Source of the DNA: Pseudarthrobacter albicanus
GTDB lineage: Bacteria > Actinomycetota > Actinomycetes > Actinomycetales > Micrococcaceae
Length of the DNA stretch: 64,000 nt
Reading direction: 5' to 3'
Assembly (NCBI RefSeq): GCF_018224015.1
Contig: NZ_JAGPOT010000026.1
Location: forward strand, 1 to 64,000
Shown here: piece by piece, positions 45,459-53,854 of the stretch
Layout: the number at the start of each line of letters is the position of its first letter
Numbering within the stretch: position 1 is the stretch's first letter
Program-made: the position numbers and the translations under genes
Notes under the pieces: model-generated
The model's database searches: none
What the model saw: the letters and a program-made list of their open reading frames with translations, nothing else
Told to the model about the DNA's origin: nothing

Positions 45459-46516
45459 CCCGGTTGGCCGCGCAGGGGAGCGGTGGCAAATTCCCGCATG
45501 CCCTCGTCAAATCCTACGGCCGGAGCCCAGCCCAGCTCCGACTTGATCAGCTCCGAGGAGGCGGTGACGTGCCGCACGTCCCCGAGGCGGTATTCGCCGG
45601 TCACAACGGGCGCCGGGCCGGAGCTGAATGTGCTCAGCGCGGCGGCCACGTCGCCGACGGTATGCACCTCGTCGGCGCCGACGTTGTAGGCGCGGAAGCC
45701 TGGCGCGTTGCCCCGCGACAGCGACTCGGCCGCGGCGATGTTCGCTTCGGCCACGTCCCGGACGTGGATGAAACTGCGCCGCTGGGCTCCGTCTTCGAAG
45801 ACTCTTGGCGCCTCGCCGCGGGCCAGGGCCGAACGGAACAGCGACGCGACTCCGGCGTAGGGCGTGTCGCGCGGCATCCGGGGGCCGTAGACATTGTGAT
45901 AGCGCAGGGCCACCACCGCTCCGCCGGTGCTGCGGGCCCACGCGGCGGCGAGGTGCTCCTGGCTCAGCTTCGATGCCGCGTAGACGTTGCGCGGATCAAG
46001 CCGGGCATCCTCGGTGAGCATCGCCGGCGTGAGGACCGCACCCGTGTCCGGGTTCCGGGGATCATACATGCCGGCGCGCAGGTCGGCCTCGGTACGGGGT
46101 CCGGGCCTGACCGGCAGGCCGGTCCCGGGATCCGTGTAGGCGCCCTCCCCGTAGACCACCATCGAGGAGGCCAGGATCAGGCGGGAGATGCTGTGGCGTT
46201 CCATGGCGGCCAGCAGGACGGCGGTCGCGTAGTCATTGTTGCGGATGTAGTCCGGCGCGTCCGCGAAACTGACGCCCAGCCCCACCTTCGCGCTTTGGTG
46301 GCAGACGATGTCGATGTCCTCCAAAGCGGTGTCCACCACAGCCGGGTCCGTGACGTCGCCGGTGATCAGCTCCACGTGCGGGTCAAAGGCGGGCGGCCCG
46401 GGGTGGAGCCCGGGGTCCAAGGAGTCCAGGACCCGCACAGCCCATCCCTTTGCGAGGGCGGCGTCCACGATGTGCGAACCGATGAACCCCGCACCGCCGG
46501 TGACGAGGAGCCTCAC
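45455..46516 (-). CDS. NAD-dependent epimerase/dehydratase (extended SDR)
   Basis: A 353-aa UDP-sugar epimerase-like protein. The Rossmann motif TGGAGFIGSHIVD is at the N-terminus, LASSMVVYGEG supplies the catalytic Ser region, and the Tyr-x-x-x-Lys pair is in NVYAASKLSQEHLAAAW. NVYGPRMPRDTPYAGVASLF and FIHVRDVAEANIAAAES are typical of GalE-like enzymes. The GTG start overlaps the stop of the phosphorylase gene (GTGA). The sugar nucleotide is unknown; the neighbouring glycosyltransferases suggest it supplies their donor. Confidence 0.87.
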   Translation of the reverse strand: MRLLVTGGAGFIGSHIVDAALAKGWAVRVLDSLDPGLHPGPPAFDPHVELITGDVTDPAVVDTALEDIDIVCHQSAKVGLGVSFADAPDYIRNNDYATAVLLAAMERHSISRLILASSMVVYGEGAYTDPGTGLPVRPGPRTEADLRAGMYDPRNPDTGAVLTPAMLTEDARLDPRNVYAASKLSQEHLAAAWARSTGGAVVALRYHNVYGPRMPRDTPYAGVASLFRSALARGEAPRVFEDGAQRRSFIHVRDVAEANIAAAESLSRGNAPGFRAYNVGADEVHTVGDVAAALSTFSSGPAPVVTGEYRLGDVRHVTASSELIKSELGWAPAVGFDEGMREFATAPLRGQPG

Positions 46517-47394
46517 CGGGCGGACACCGCCCCACGCGCAACCGTGAGGGCCATGATCCGCTCCACGGCGGTCTGATCCATCAGCATGCGGGGGGAGTAG
46601 TCCTCGCCGATCGCGGCGATGGCGTCTTCGAGCACGGCCAGAATGTTGCCCTGGGCATCCTTGATGCGGGCAAAGACGGCGTCGGCGGTCACCGGGGCCG
46701 AGCCGTCATGTCCGGTGTCCGCATCGGTGATGAAGGCCAGATTGGCGAAGCCCATGTTGAGCTCGGCCGCCAGGACGGGTTCGGGGTACTGGGTCATGCT
46801 GATGAGGTCCGCGCCGCCGCTGACGTACCAGGCCGACTCCGCCTTCGTTGAAAAGCGCGGCCCGTTGATCACCACGACAGTACCCCGCGGGACGAAGGGC
46901 AGCCCCCGTGCCGAAAGCGCGGCGTCCAGATGGGAACGCAATGCCGGGCAAAACGGTTCTGCGGCGGGCAGGTGCTGGACACCGGCCGGGGCGACGCCAT
47001 CGGCCACGGTGCCGTCGAAAAACGTATCGGCACGTCCCCAGGTGCGGTCGATCAGCTGGTCGGTGACGGCAAAGGTCCCGGGCCCAAAACCTTCCCGCAG
47101 CCCGCCCACGGCCGAGGAGGAAATCACCGCCTCGACTCCGAGGCTCTTGAGCGCCCAGAGGTTGGCCCGGTAGTTGATCTTCTGGGGCGGGAGTGAGTGT
47201 TCCCCGCCGTGGCGGGGGAGGAACGCCACGGTCCGTCCGGCCACTTCCGCCAGCGTCACGGGGCCCGACGGCGGCCCGTAGGGAGTGCCGACGTCGACCC
47301 TCGCCTGGACGGTTGCTCCGGGGAGCCGGTAGGTCCCGGAGCCTCCGATGATTCCGACGCGTGGCTGCGGCGCGTGGCTAGCTGATTGTTCCAT
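46513..47394 (-). CDS. MTA phosphorylase-like purine nucleoside phosphorylase (MtnP family)
   Basis: A 293-aa PNP/MTAP family 2 protein. Family segments are VGIIGGSGTYRLPGA, FLPRHGGEHSLPPQKINYRANLWALKSLGVEAVISSSAVGGL, VVINGPRFSTKAESAWYVSGGADLISMTQYPEPVLAAELNMGFANLAFITDADTG. Such enzymes split 5'-methylthioadenosine or purine nucleosides with phosphate. An alternative GTG at 47448 would overlap the GT87 stop (GTGA) and add 18 residues; the ATG at 47394 is closer to the family start. Confidence 0.88.
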   Translation of the reverse strand: MEQSASHAPQPRVGIIGGSGTYRLPGATVQARVDVGTPYGPPSGPVTLAEVAGRTVAFLPRHGGEHSLPPQKINYRANLWALKSLGVEAVISSSAVGGLREGFGPGTFAVTDQLIDRTWGRADTFFDGTVADGVAPAGVQHLPAAEPFCPALRSHLDAALSARGLPFVPRGTVVVINGPRFSTKAESAWYVSGGADLISMTQYPEPVLAAELNMGFANLAFITDADTGHDGSAPVTADAVFARIKDAQGNILAVLEDAIAAIGEDYSPRMLMDQTAVERIMALTVARGAVSAR

Positions 47395-47444
47395 GTGGCC
47401 ATCCTGCCATCCGGACGGGAGTTCCCATGACCGGGCCGGTCCGG

Positions 47445-48935
47445 TCACGGCTGTTCCGGGCTGCAGCTCATGGCTTCGGTCCGGAGCGCCGACGCGGCGG
47501 CCAGGCGCAGCCCAGCGCGGCGCCGCAGCCAGGCTCCGGCGGCAAGTGCGGCGGCCGCGGCGAGGAGAGCGCCCTGGTTAATCGGCCCGCTGTAAGGCTC
47601 GACCTTCGGCACCATGTAAATGACGTCCAAGGCAAGGATCACCGCGGTGTACTCCCACCTGCGGCTGAGCACGATGAACGGCAACAGCATCAGTGCGTAC
47701 CAGGGGTAGGTGGGGCTGACAACCAGCAGCGTGAGCCCGATCATGACGGTCTGCTGGTCCCAGACGTTTTCGGCGCGTGTCCGCCGCAGCACTCCCAGCG
47801 CCACGATGGCCAGGGCGGCCGCGCTGAGAACCGGCGGCCACGGGCCGGCCGAGACGAGCTGCGCGAGGCCGAACCGGATGCCGCCGCTCTGGCTGTACCC
47901 CTCTTCCTTGAGATATCCGGGAAGGAAACCGAGAACCCCGGCGCCGGCGACCGCCAGGTACGGCACGTAGAGGAGCACGAAGGTGCCCGCCGCCGCGGCG
48001 ATGAACCTGACCGGGCGCCGGAAAAGCAGTGCGGGTGCGGCGATGACCGGGATGAGTTTGGTCGCCACCGCTGCCCCGAACGCCGCTCCCGAACGGAGCG
48101 GCCTCCCGCCGGCCAGCAGCATGCCGGCGGCCAGAATGAGAGCCCCGCCGAGTACATCGACATGGGCGTTGTTCACCGCTTCAAGAAGCACTAACGGGCT
48201 CCACCCCCACACCGCGGCCAGTTCGAGGGGCAGTCCGCGTCTGGCCAGCACACGGAGCAGCATCAGGGTGACGGCCACACTGATGAGCAGCCCGCCGAGC
48301 TGGAAGGGGAGGTAGCCGACCGTGTCCGGCACGGCGGCACGCACCCCGACGAAGTAGAGTTCGGCCGTGGGCGGATAGATGGTGGGCACGTGCGGCCGGT
48401 TGATGGCCGTGCACAGCGGATTCCCGGACGGATAGCCGAAGGCCGCCACCGAATCCGTCCCGAACAAGCCCCTGGCGCAGACTGGCCTGCCATCGGGGCC
48501 GGACGCGCCCGGCGCAAACAGCCAGCCGGGCCGGAGGCTGCTGAGGGTTTCATCGATGGGCACATAGGAATAAGGGGAGATGCCTGCTTTTTGGACGATC
48601 CCGTCCCACGCATACCGGGCTGAATCGTTGCTGGTCCGGGGCGGCGCGCCTACCGCCACCAGGCCGAGAAGCACGGTGCCCGCGACGACGACGGCCCCCA
48701 CCCGACGCCGCGGTACCTGCCGCAGGAAGCCGACGGCGGCGATGAGAACCAGCCACGAAAGGCAGGTCCCGACAACCGGCGCGGACTCGAACGGGTTCCC
48801 GGGGAGCACCATCCACCACAACAACGCCGCACCCGCAACGAACGGCGCCGGAAGGACAACAAACAGCCGGAGCTTGGTGCCGGCCGCCTGCGGTGATGCT
48901 GCTGTACGGGGAGTCACCCTCTGATCCTGCCCCAT
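47445..48935 (-). CDS. GT87-like (DUF2029) polytopic mannosyltransferase
   Basis: A 496-aa integral membrane protein with about 12 helices, resembling the actinobacterial polyprenol-phosphate-dependent GT-C transferases of the DUF2029/GT87 group. A conserved extracytoplasmic loop follows the first helices (RTSNDSARYAWDGIVQKAGISPYSYVP), with the acidic residues expected of GT-C enzymes. VVSPTYPWYALMLLPFIVL is a typical C-terminal block. It would add a sugar to a glycolipid or glycoprotein outside the membrane. It lies upstream of the phosphorylase and epimerase genes in one transcript. Confidence 0.82.
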   Translation of the reverse strand: MGQDQRVTPRTAASPQAAGTKLRLFVVLPAPFVAGAALLWWMVLPGNPFESAPVVGTCLSWLVLIAAVGFLRQVPRRRVGAVVVAGTVLLGLVAVGAPPRTSNDSARYAWDGIVQKAGISPYSYVPIDETLSSLRPGWLFAPGASGPDGRPVCARGLFGTDSVAAFGYPSGNPLCTAINRPHVPTIYPPTAELYFVGVRAAVPDTVGYLPFQLGGLLISVAVTLMLLRVLARRGLPLELAAVWGWSPLVLLEAVNNAHVDVLGGALILAAGMLLAGGRPLRSGAAFGAAVATKLIPVIAAPALLFRRPVRFIAAAAGTFVLLYVPYLAVAGAGVLGFLPGYLKEEGYSQSGGIRFGLAQLVSAGPWPPVLSAAALAIVALGVLRRTRAENVWDQQTVMIGLTLLVVSPTYPWYALMLLPFIVLSRRWEYTAVILALDVIYMVPKVEPYSGPINQGALLAAAAALAAGAWLRRRAGLRLAAASALRTEAMSCSPEQP

Positions 48936-49027
48936 ATCGGCGCGGCGCGGGCGCGCGGTCCGGGGTTTTCAGGGAATCGTAAGGTCTGGCGCCCCCGCGG
49001 CAGCCGGAAGCGTGGTGTGATCGAGGT

Positions 49028-50254
49028 ATGGAAAAGCTCACCAATGCGCTGGCCGCCAGATTTGCGTCGCCGACGCGCAGTACTCGGCTGACGGTTGTTC
49101 TGGGGCGGTGGCTCGGCCTGAGCTTCACCATCTGTTTCCTGACGGGTCTCTTGAGCCACGGGCTGCAGGAACCGCCGTCGTGGATGTTCTTCCCCACCCG
49201 GCCTGTCTGGATCTATCAGCTGACCCAGGGGCTCCACGTGACCGCCGGTATCGCTGCCATTCCACTGCTTCTGGCCAAGCTGTGGTCCGTCTACCCCGAA
49301 TTGCTGAAGTGGCCTCCGATCAAGTCCGTGGCGCACGGCCTGGAGCGGGCTTCCATCGCCTTGTTCGTCGCCTCTTCGCTGGTTGAGCTGATCACCGGCC
49401 TGATCAACACCTACAAGTGGTACCCGTGGCCCTTCCCGTTCCGTGAAACGCACTTCTGGCTGGCCTGGGTCATCTGGGGTTCGCTGCTGCTCCACATTGC
49501 CGTCAAGCTTCCGGCGATCATGGAGCACTGGCGCGCCCGTCCGGGCCGCGGGCCGGCGGGGGCTTCCGGCGCGGTCGCCCCTGCGCAGGGGTTCAATGAG
49601 GACGCGCCGTTGGCCGACGACGGGGTGGCGCTGACCGACGACGGTGCGGCGGCGCCGGGCCACTGGTCGCGGCGTGCTTTCCTGGCCGCCGTCGGGACCA
49701 CCACGGGGGTGGTAGTGCTGACGACGGCCGGGCAGTCGTTCTCGTGGCTGCACCCGCTCAACTTTTTCGCGCCCCGGGCCATGGGAACGGGCCCCCAGGC
49801 CGTTCCGGTGAACCGCACTTCCGCCGATGCGAAGGTCGCGGCACTGGCCGGCGCTAAGGACTGGAAGCTGACCGTCAGCCACCAGGGGACCAGCCGTTCC
49901 TTCACCTGGGCGGAGCTCAAAGCCCTGCCGCAGTATGAAAGCGAGCTGCCCATCGCTTGTGTCGAAGGCTGGAGCCAGCTGGCCCGGTGGAGGGGCGTGC
50001 GGATCCGTGATCTGGTCAGCGCTGTCGGCGCCCCGCCGTCGTCCTCGCTCCGTGTCACGAGCCTGGAACCTGAGGGCAACTACCGGATTATGTCCATGCC
50101 CAACGTCTACGTGCAGGATGAGCTGACCCTGGTGGCCCTGGAACTCAACGGGGAGACTCTCGATCTGGAACACGGGTATCCGGCCCGCATCATCGCGCCC
50201 GGGCGCCCCGGCGTCCTGCAAACCAAATGGCTGCAGACTGTGGAGGTCCTGTGA
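49028..50254 (+). CDS. Membrane-anchored molybdopterin oxidoreductase (sulfite-oxidase fold)
   Basis: A 408-aa protein with two parts. Residues about 22-165 hold four membrane helices resembling cytochrome b561 (with His in GLHVTAGIAA and LLHIAVKLP). After a linker, HWSRRAFLAAVGTTTGVVVLTTAG (212-235) is a twin-arginine motif followed by a helix. The C-terminal domain (about 260-408) is sulfite-oxidase-like, with the Mo-ligating Cys311 in LPIACVEGWSQLARWRGVRI. It would transfer electrons between the membrane and an extracytoplasmic molybdenum site. The substrate is unknown. The next gene overlaps by GTGA. Confidence 0.83.
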   Translation: MEKLTNALAARFASPTRSTRLTVVLGRWLGLSFTICFLTGLLSHGLQEPPSWMFFPTRPVWIYQLTQGLHVTAGIAAIPLLLAKLWSVYPELLKWPPIKSVAHGLERASIALFVASSLVELITGLINTYKWYPWPFPFRETHFWLAWVIWGSLLLHIAVKLPAIMEHWRARPGRGPAGASGAVAPAQGFNEDAPLADDGVALTDDGAAAPGHWSRRAFLAAVGTTTGVVVLTTAGQSFSWLHPLNFFAPRAMGTGPQAVPVNRTSADAKVAALAGAKDWKLTVSHQGTSRSFTWAELKALPQYESELPIACVEGWSQLARWRGVRIRDLVSAVGAPPSSSLRVTSLEPEGNYRIMSMPNVYVQDELTLVALELNGETLDLEHGYPARIIAPGRPGVLQTKWLQTVEVL

Positions 50255-50754
50255 AAACCGTGAAGGGCCCGAAGGTTACAACCCCGGCCCGGGCGGGAAA
50301 TGCCGTGAAGATCACGCGGTACGTCCTCGGAGTGGCGGGCGCAGGGTTGATCGGGTACGGGCTTTTGGGGTTGCCGACCAAACTGGGGCCTGCGGAACTG
50401 ATCGGGCTGCTGATCTGGCTGGCGGTGGCTGTCCTGCTCCACGACGGCGTCATGGTGCCGGTTTCCACCCTCGCCGGCGCGGGCCTGACCCGGGTGGGGT
50501 CCCGGCTGCGTCCGGCGTCGGTGGCGGTTCTCCGCGGCGCGCTGATGACGGGCGCGGTGGTAACGCTGATCACGGGGGTGCTGCTCAAGGCGCAGTCCGT
50601 AGCCCGCATTCTCAGCGCACTGGACGGCGACTACGCCGCCAATCTGCTCTGGTTCTGGGCGATCCTGGTAACCCTGGCCGCAATCCTCATTTACAGGATT
50701 GAACGTGCCTACAGGGTTGAACGTGGCGGCTCCGGCCGCGGCGAGAGACAGTAG
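50251..50754 (+). CDS. Small membrane protein linked to the molybdoenzyme
   Basis: A 167-aa protein with about four membrane helices (YVLGVAGAGLIGYGLLGL, LIGLLIWLAVAVLLHDGVMVPVSTLAG, LRGALMTGAVVTLITGVLL, YAANLLWFWAILVTLAAILIYRI). GGAGGT precedes the GTG start, which overlaps the molybdoenzyme stop. I do not recognise the family; it may assist or partner the enzyme in the membrane. Its 3' end overlaps the methyltransferase gene tail to tail. Confidence 0.7.
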   Translation: MKTVKGPKVTTPARAGNAVKITRYVLGVAGAGLIGYGLLGLPTKLGPAELIGLLIWLAVAVLLHDGVMVPVSTLAGAGLTRVGSRLRPASVAVLRGALMTGAVVTLITGVLLKAQSVARILSALDGDYAANLLWFWAILVTLAAILIYRIERAYRVERGGSGRGERQ

Positions 50755-51416
50755 AACACGCGGCCTTGACGGCGCTGGATGGCGGAAACCGTCCATCCGG
50801 CGGACTGCGCCCGGGATTCCAGGCCTGCCCCGCCGGTCCGCGCCCAGCTGAAAGGCTCGCTCCGGTTGCCCAGTTCGTCTTCCAGTACCGCCGGGTATGC
50901 GGTATCCATGCCCTCGTCGGCCTCCACTTCCACCAGGAGTGTCCCGGAGGGTGCAATGAGCTGCCGGCAGCGGCGAAGCAGGGATGTGACACTTCCCCCG
51001 ATGCCGATGTTGCCATCGAGCAGGAGAACAGTCTGCCAGTGCCCGGATTGGGGTACCGCGGCGAATACGGACTGCTCCAGGGCGCGGTCACCACGGCCGC
51101 GTGCCCAGCGGACCGCTTCGGCGCTGGTGTCTATGCCCACTGCCTGCAGCCCAAGTGACCGGGCCGCCGCCAGCAGCCTGCCGGGTCCGCAGCCGACGTC
51201 GAGGATCGGACCCTGAAGACTTTGCAGGAGTGACCTTTCCATCAGGCTGGCATCCTCGCACCAGCTGCTGACATCGAATGCCACAGGTTCCGCGTGGTGG
51301 TAGTGGCTCTCCGGGCGCAGCGTCAGGGTTCCGGTGCCATTCTGCAGGGCGCGGGCGTACGGCTCGCGCCGGCCCTGGCCAAAGTGCGCCACGGGTGCAA
51401 CCCCGGCGGCGGTCAC
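50709..51416 (-). CDS. SAM-dependent methyltransferase
   Basis: A 235-aa class I methyltransferase. Motif I is GPILDVGCGPGRLLAAARSLGLQAVGIDTSAEAVRWARGRG, and AVPQSGHWQTVLLLDGNIGIGGSVTSLLRRCRQLIAPSGTLLVEVEADEG covers motifs II and III. The GTG start overlaps the DUF2064 gene stop. It is the third gene of a three-gene unit with two glycosyltransferase-like genes. The acceptor is unknown. Confidence 0.87.
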   Translation of the reverse strand: MTAAGVAPVAHFGQGRREPYARALQNGTGTLTLRPESHYHHAEPVAFDVSSWCEDASLMERSLLQSLQGPILDVGCGPGRLLAAARSLGLQAVGIDTSAEAVRWARGRGDRALEQSVFAAVPQSGHWQTVLLLDGNIGIGGSVTSLLRRCRQLIAPSGTLLVEVEADEGMDTAYPAVLEDELGNRSEPFSWARTGGAGLESRAQSAGWTVSAIQRRQGRVFYCLSPRPEPPRSTL

Positions 51417-52081
51417 CGCAGGGCTCCCGCGCGTCGGTGTTCGCCCAGCGCCGGATCCGAGGCCTCATCCACTGCGAAGGCGAAGTCCGTGCCCGGAATT
51501 TCGGCAGCGATCTGCAGGGCGTCACTGAAGTGGTCCATGTCCCGAAGCTCGGGAAGCATTCCGACGGAGAGTCCGGCCGCGGTAAGCCGGGCGAGCTGCC
51601 CGGCTCCGGTGGTGTCAGTGGACATCGGCACTCCCCGGAGCAGCGCGCCGTCGGGCCGGCGCAGCGCCAGGGCCCAAAAGCCGCCGTCCGTTGCCGGCCC
51701 CATCCACGCTTCGTGCCGGGGTGCGTCCGAGGACCAGTCGCGCAGCAGCGGAGCAACGTGCTCCGTTGAGAGCTGCGGGGTGTCCATGCCGACAATGAGC
51801 AGCGGACCCGTGGCTGCATCGCAGATGGCGGCCAAACGCTCGTCGAGTGCGCCGGCAGCCTGCGGCACCACCGTGAATTGCGCCGTGTCGCGTGCCGTCG
51901 GCGTTCCGTCCATGACCAGCAGCCGGTCCCGTGCCGGGAGGAGCCGCACCGTATCCAGGGTGCGGCTGAGACTCAGCTGGGCCAGGGAAGCGGCCTGTTC
52001 GGGGGTCAGCGGTGGGCTGAGCCGGGTCTTGACCCGCCCCGGCACGCACGCCTTGGCGATGACCGCCACTGTCAGATCCAT
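51413..52081 (-). CDS. DUF2064/TIGR04282-type glycosyltransferase-like protein
   Basis: A 222-aa protein of the family often labelled TIGR04282 arsenosugar-biosynthesis glycosyltransferase. AVIAKACVPGRVKTRLSPPLTPEQAASLAQLSLSRTLDTV, GTPTARDTAQFTVVPQ, LLIVGMDTPQLSTEHVAPLL and GPATDGGFWALAL are characteristic, with the metal-binding Asp in GMDTP. The family name does not prove arsenic chemistry; no arsM or arsS gene is present. The start at 52081 has GAGG six bases upstream. Confidence 0.83.
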   Translation of the reverse strand: MDLTVAVIAKACVPGRVKTRLSPPLTPEQAASLAQLSLSRTLDTVRLLPARDRLLVMDGTPTARDTAQFTVVPQAAGALDERLAAICDAATGPLLIVGMDTPQLSTEHVAPLLRDWSSDAPRHEAWMGPATDGGFWALALRRPDGALLRGVPMSTDTTGAGQLARLTAAGLSVGMLPELRDMDHFSDALQIAAEIPGTDFAFAVDEASDPALGEHRRAGALR

Positions 52082-52098
52082 GCTGTACCTCATATAGG

Positions 52099-52809
52099 TT
52101 ATTCGCTGCGGGCGGCCTTCCGGACCGGTCCGGCAGGCAAAGCCGCTGCGGCAGCCTTGAGCTGCGCCGACATGTCCCGGACCGCGGTCAGCGTTCCGCG
52201 GACCGTGCCGGTCACTTTCGACTTGCCGGTGCGCGGGGCGTATGGCACCGGGGTTTCCCTGATCCGCCAGCCTTGCCGGCTCGCCTTGAGGAACATTTCC
52301 AGCGGGTAGCCGCTGCGGCGGTCTTCCAGCTCCAGGGACAGCAATCCGGCACGGCGCGCTGCCCGCATCGGTCCGAGGTCCGTCACCCGTTCCCCGGTCA
52401 GGCGCCGGAGCCGCCACGCCAGGACAAGATTGGCCAGGCGGGCGTGCAGCGGCCACGAGCCGCGCTGCGGCTGGCGGCTGCCCAGCACAAGGTCGGCGCT
52501 GCCGTCCATGACGGGAGCGAGAAGCTCCGGCAGTTGCGCCGGGTCCAGTGAGCCGTCGCAGTCGCAAAAGGCGACGAATTCCGCCGTGGCGGCGAGGAGG
52601 CCGGCATGGGCGGCGGCCCCAAAGCCCCGGCGTTCCTCCCTCACCACGACGGCGCCCAGGCTGGCCGCCAGTTCGGCCGAACCGTCGGTGGAGCCGTTGT
52701 CTACGACGATGGCACGGTACCCCTCCGGCACGCGGGACAGCACCCAAGGCAGGGCGTCCAACTCGTTCAAACACGGTAGGACCACATTCGCGATGGTCAC
52801 GTCACTCAC
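52099..52809 (-). CDS. GT2-family glycosyltransferase
   Basis: A 236-aa GT-A glycosyltransferase resembling dolichol-phosphate mannosyltransferase. VVLPCLNELDALPWVL, VVDNGSTDGSAELAASLG and the DxD-like FCDCDGSLDPAQ are visible, with GSRQPQRGSW downstream. No membrane helix is apparent. The GTG start has a weak purine-rich ribosome site. It heads the unit with the DUF2064 protein and methyltransferase. Confidence 0.86.
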   Translation of the reverse strand: MSDVTIANVVLPCLNELDALPWVLSRVPEGYRAIVVDNGSTDGSAELAASLGAVVVREERRGFGAAAHAGLLAATAEFVAFCDCDGSLDPAQLPELLAPVMDGSADLVLGSRQPQRGSWPLHARLANLVLAWRLRRLTGERVTDLGPMRAARRAGLLSLELEDRRSGYPLEMFLKASRQGWRIRETPVPYAPRTGKSKVTGTVRGTLTAVRDMSAQLKAAAAALPAGPVRKAARSE

Positions 52810-52871
52810 CTCTCAAGGCTACGTTTCCCGCGGCGTTGCTTCGCCCGGGATTCCTTACGGAATACGCACGG

Positions 52872-52909
52872 AAAAGTGCCACAGACCCCCAAGGGGAGCC
52901 GTGGCACTT
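52872..52909 (-). terminator. Terminator of the lipoprotein gene
   Basis: AAGTGCCAC (52874-52882) pairs perfectly with GTGGCACTT (52901-52909). The minus-strand read ends in TTTTCC. It lies 46 bases past the lipoprotein stop. Confidence 0.7.
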
Positions 52910-52954
52910 CCCGCCGGTGCAGACCATGCATCCGGCAGGTTCTCCCGGTGCGGA

Positions 52955-53623
52955 CTACTTGGCGTTGACAGTGATCTTGGCAACGCCGACGAGCATGCCG
53001 GCCTTCACGGCGTCGGTCTTGAAGGTCTTGTTCAGCAGGCCGGCGGCGGTGTCGGAGATCAGCACGCGGGTGCCCTCGAGGATGGCGGTGTCGCCCGCGG
53101 CCTGGAGCGGCTTCAGGGTGGAGCCGTCGAGGTTGAAGATGTAGGCCTGCTTCGCGGCGACCGTGCCGTTCACGGCAACGTCACCGTAGAGCTTGGAGGT
53201 GCCCGGGTCGATGGTGAAGTTGGTCAAATCCACCTTGGTGTCACCGGCGGTGAGGGAGAACCCGGAGCCGGCGTGGCTGATCAGGCCCTGGACGTAGGGG
53301 CGGTAGGCCTTGGCGGGGTCGTAGTAGTCGACCTTGCCGCTGGTGATCGGGAAGATGAGCGAGCCGTCGGTCAGCGCGGCGGTGCCGACGACGCCCGGAG
53401 TCAGTTTCAGGGTCTCGAGGGCCTTGGCGAAGGAGGCATCCAGCTTCACCGCGGTGGATACCCCGGTCAGTGCCGGGATGGACGCCAGCGGCTTCGGTAT
53501 TTCGGCCGACGCGGAGGAGGATGAGGTGGTCGGGGCGTTGTTGGCCGGGCTGCAGGCGGCCAGCGAGAACATCAGGGAACCGGCGGCTGCGATTCCGGCG
53601 AAGGTCTTGATTGATGTACGCAT
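52955..53623 (-). CDS. Secreted lipoprotein, unknown
   Basis: A 222-aa lipoprotein. The signal peptide TFAGIAAAGSLMFSLAAC ends in a lipobox with Cys near residue 25, followed by a Ser/Thr-rich spacer. The mature part looks beta-rich (IFPITSGKVDYYDP..., SGFSLTAGDTKVDLTNFTIDPGTSKLYGDVAVNGTVAAKQAYIFNLD). I do not assign a family. AAGGAG seven bases before the ATG at 53623 decides the start. Upstream are a 13-bp direct repeat and a 29-bp palindrome. Confidence 0.75.
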   Translation of the reverse strand: MRTSIKTFAGIAAAGSLMFSLAACSPANNAPTTSSSSASAEIPKPLASIPALTGVSTAVKLDASFAKALETLKLTPGVVGTAALTDGSLIFPITSGKVDYYDPAKAYRPYVQGLISHAGSGFSLTAGDTKVDLTNFTIDPGTSKLYGDVAVNGTVAAKQAYIFNLDGSTLKPLQAAGDTAILEGTRVLISDTAAGLLNKTFKTDAVKAGMLVGVAKITVNAK

Positions 53624-53635
53624 TGGTGTACTCCT

Positions 53636-53661
53636 TTTTGTCATTGATTTTTGTCATTGAT
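53636..53661. repeat. Two tandem 13-bp repeats in the lipoprotein leader
   Basis: TTTTGTCATTGAT occurs twice without spacing (53636-53648, 53649-53661). It lies just upstream of the lipoprotein ribosome site and is AT-rich, unlike the surrounding DNA. Confidence 0.85.
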
Positions 53662-53683
53662 TCGTGCTCTGCCTGTCCCCGCG

Positions 53684-53712
53684 GCTGAGGGTTCATGCCA
53701 TGAACCCTCAGC
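53684..53712. promoter_or_regulatory. 29-bp perfect palindrome upstream of the lipoprotein gene
   Basis: Fourteen-base arms (53684-53697 and 53699-53712) flank a single central base. It lies 61 bases upstream of the lipoprotein ATG and 143 bases from the divergent membrane gene. It could be an operator, or a hairpin in the mRNA leader. Confidence 0.6.
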
Positions 53713-53854
53713 GGGGCCGGTGTTTGTCTGTCAGGAGTACTTCGATATCAGCCACACCGTGGATGGGTTGTGCAAAGACTGTGGCCGTTCCGTTACACGG
53801 TGAGGCGCGGGGGAGGGCGGGTTCCATACCGCCGGGCCTCGGTAGGCTGTGCAA

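Noticed and set aside
47427..48194. 255-aa plus-strand frame opposite the GT87 gene
   Set aside because: His/Glu/Gly-rich shadow composition; the minus-strand GT87 protein has coherent membrane helices.
53849..53851. GTG as the start of the small membrane protein
   Set aside because: Possible, but the ATG six bases later has the better position relative to the -10-like box.
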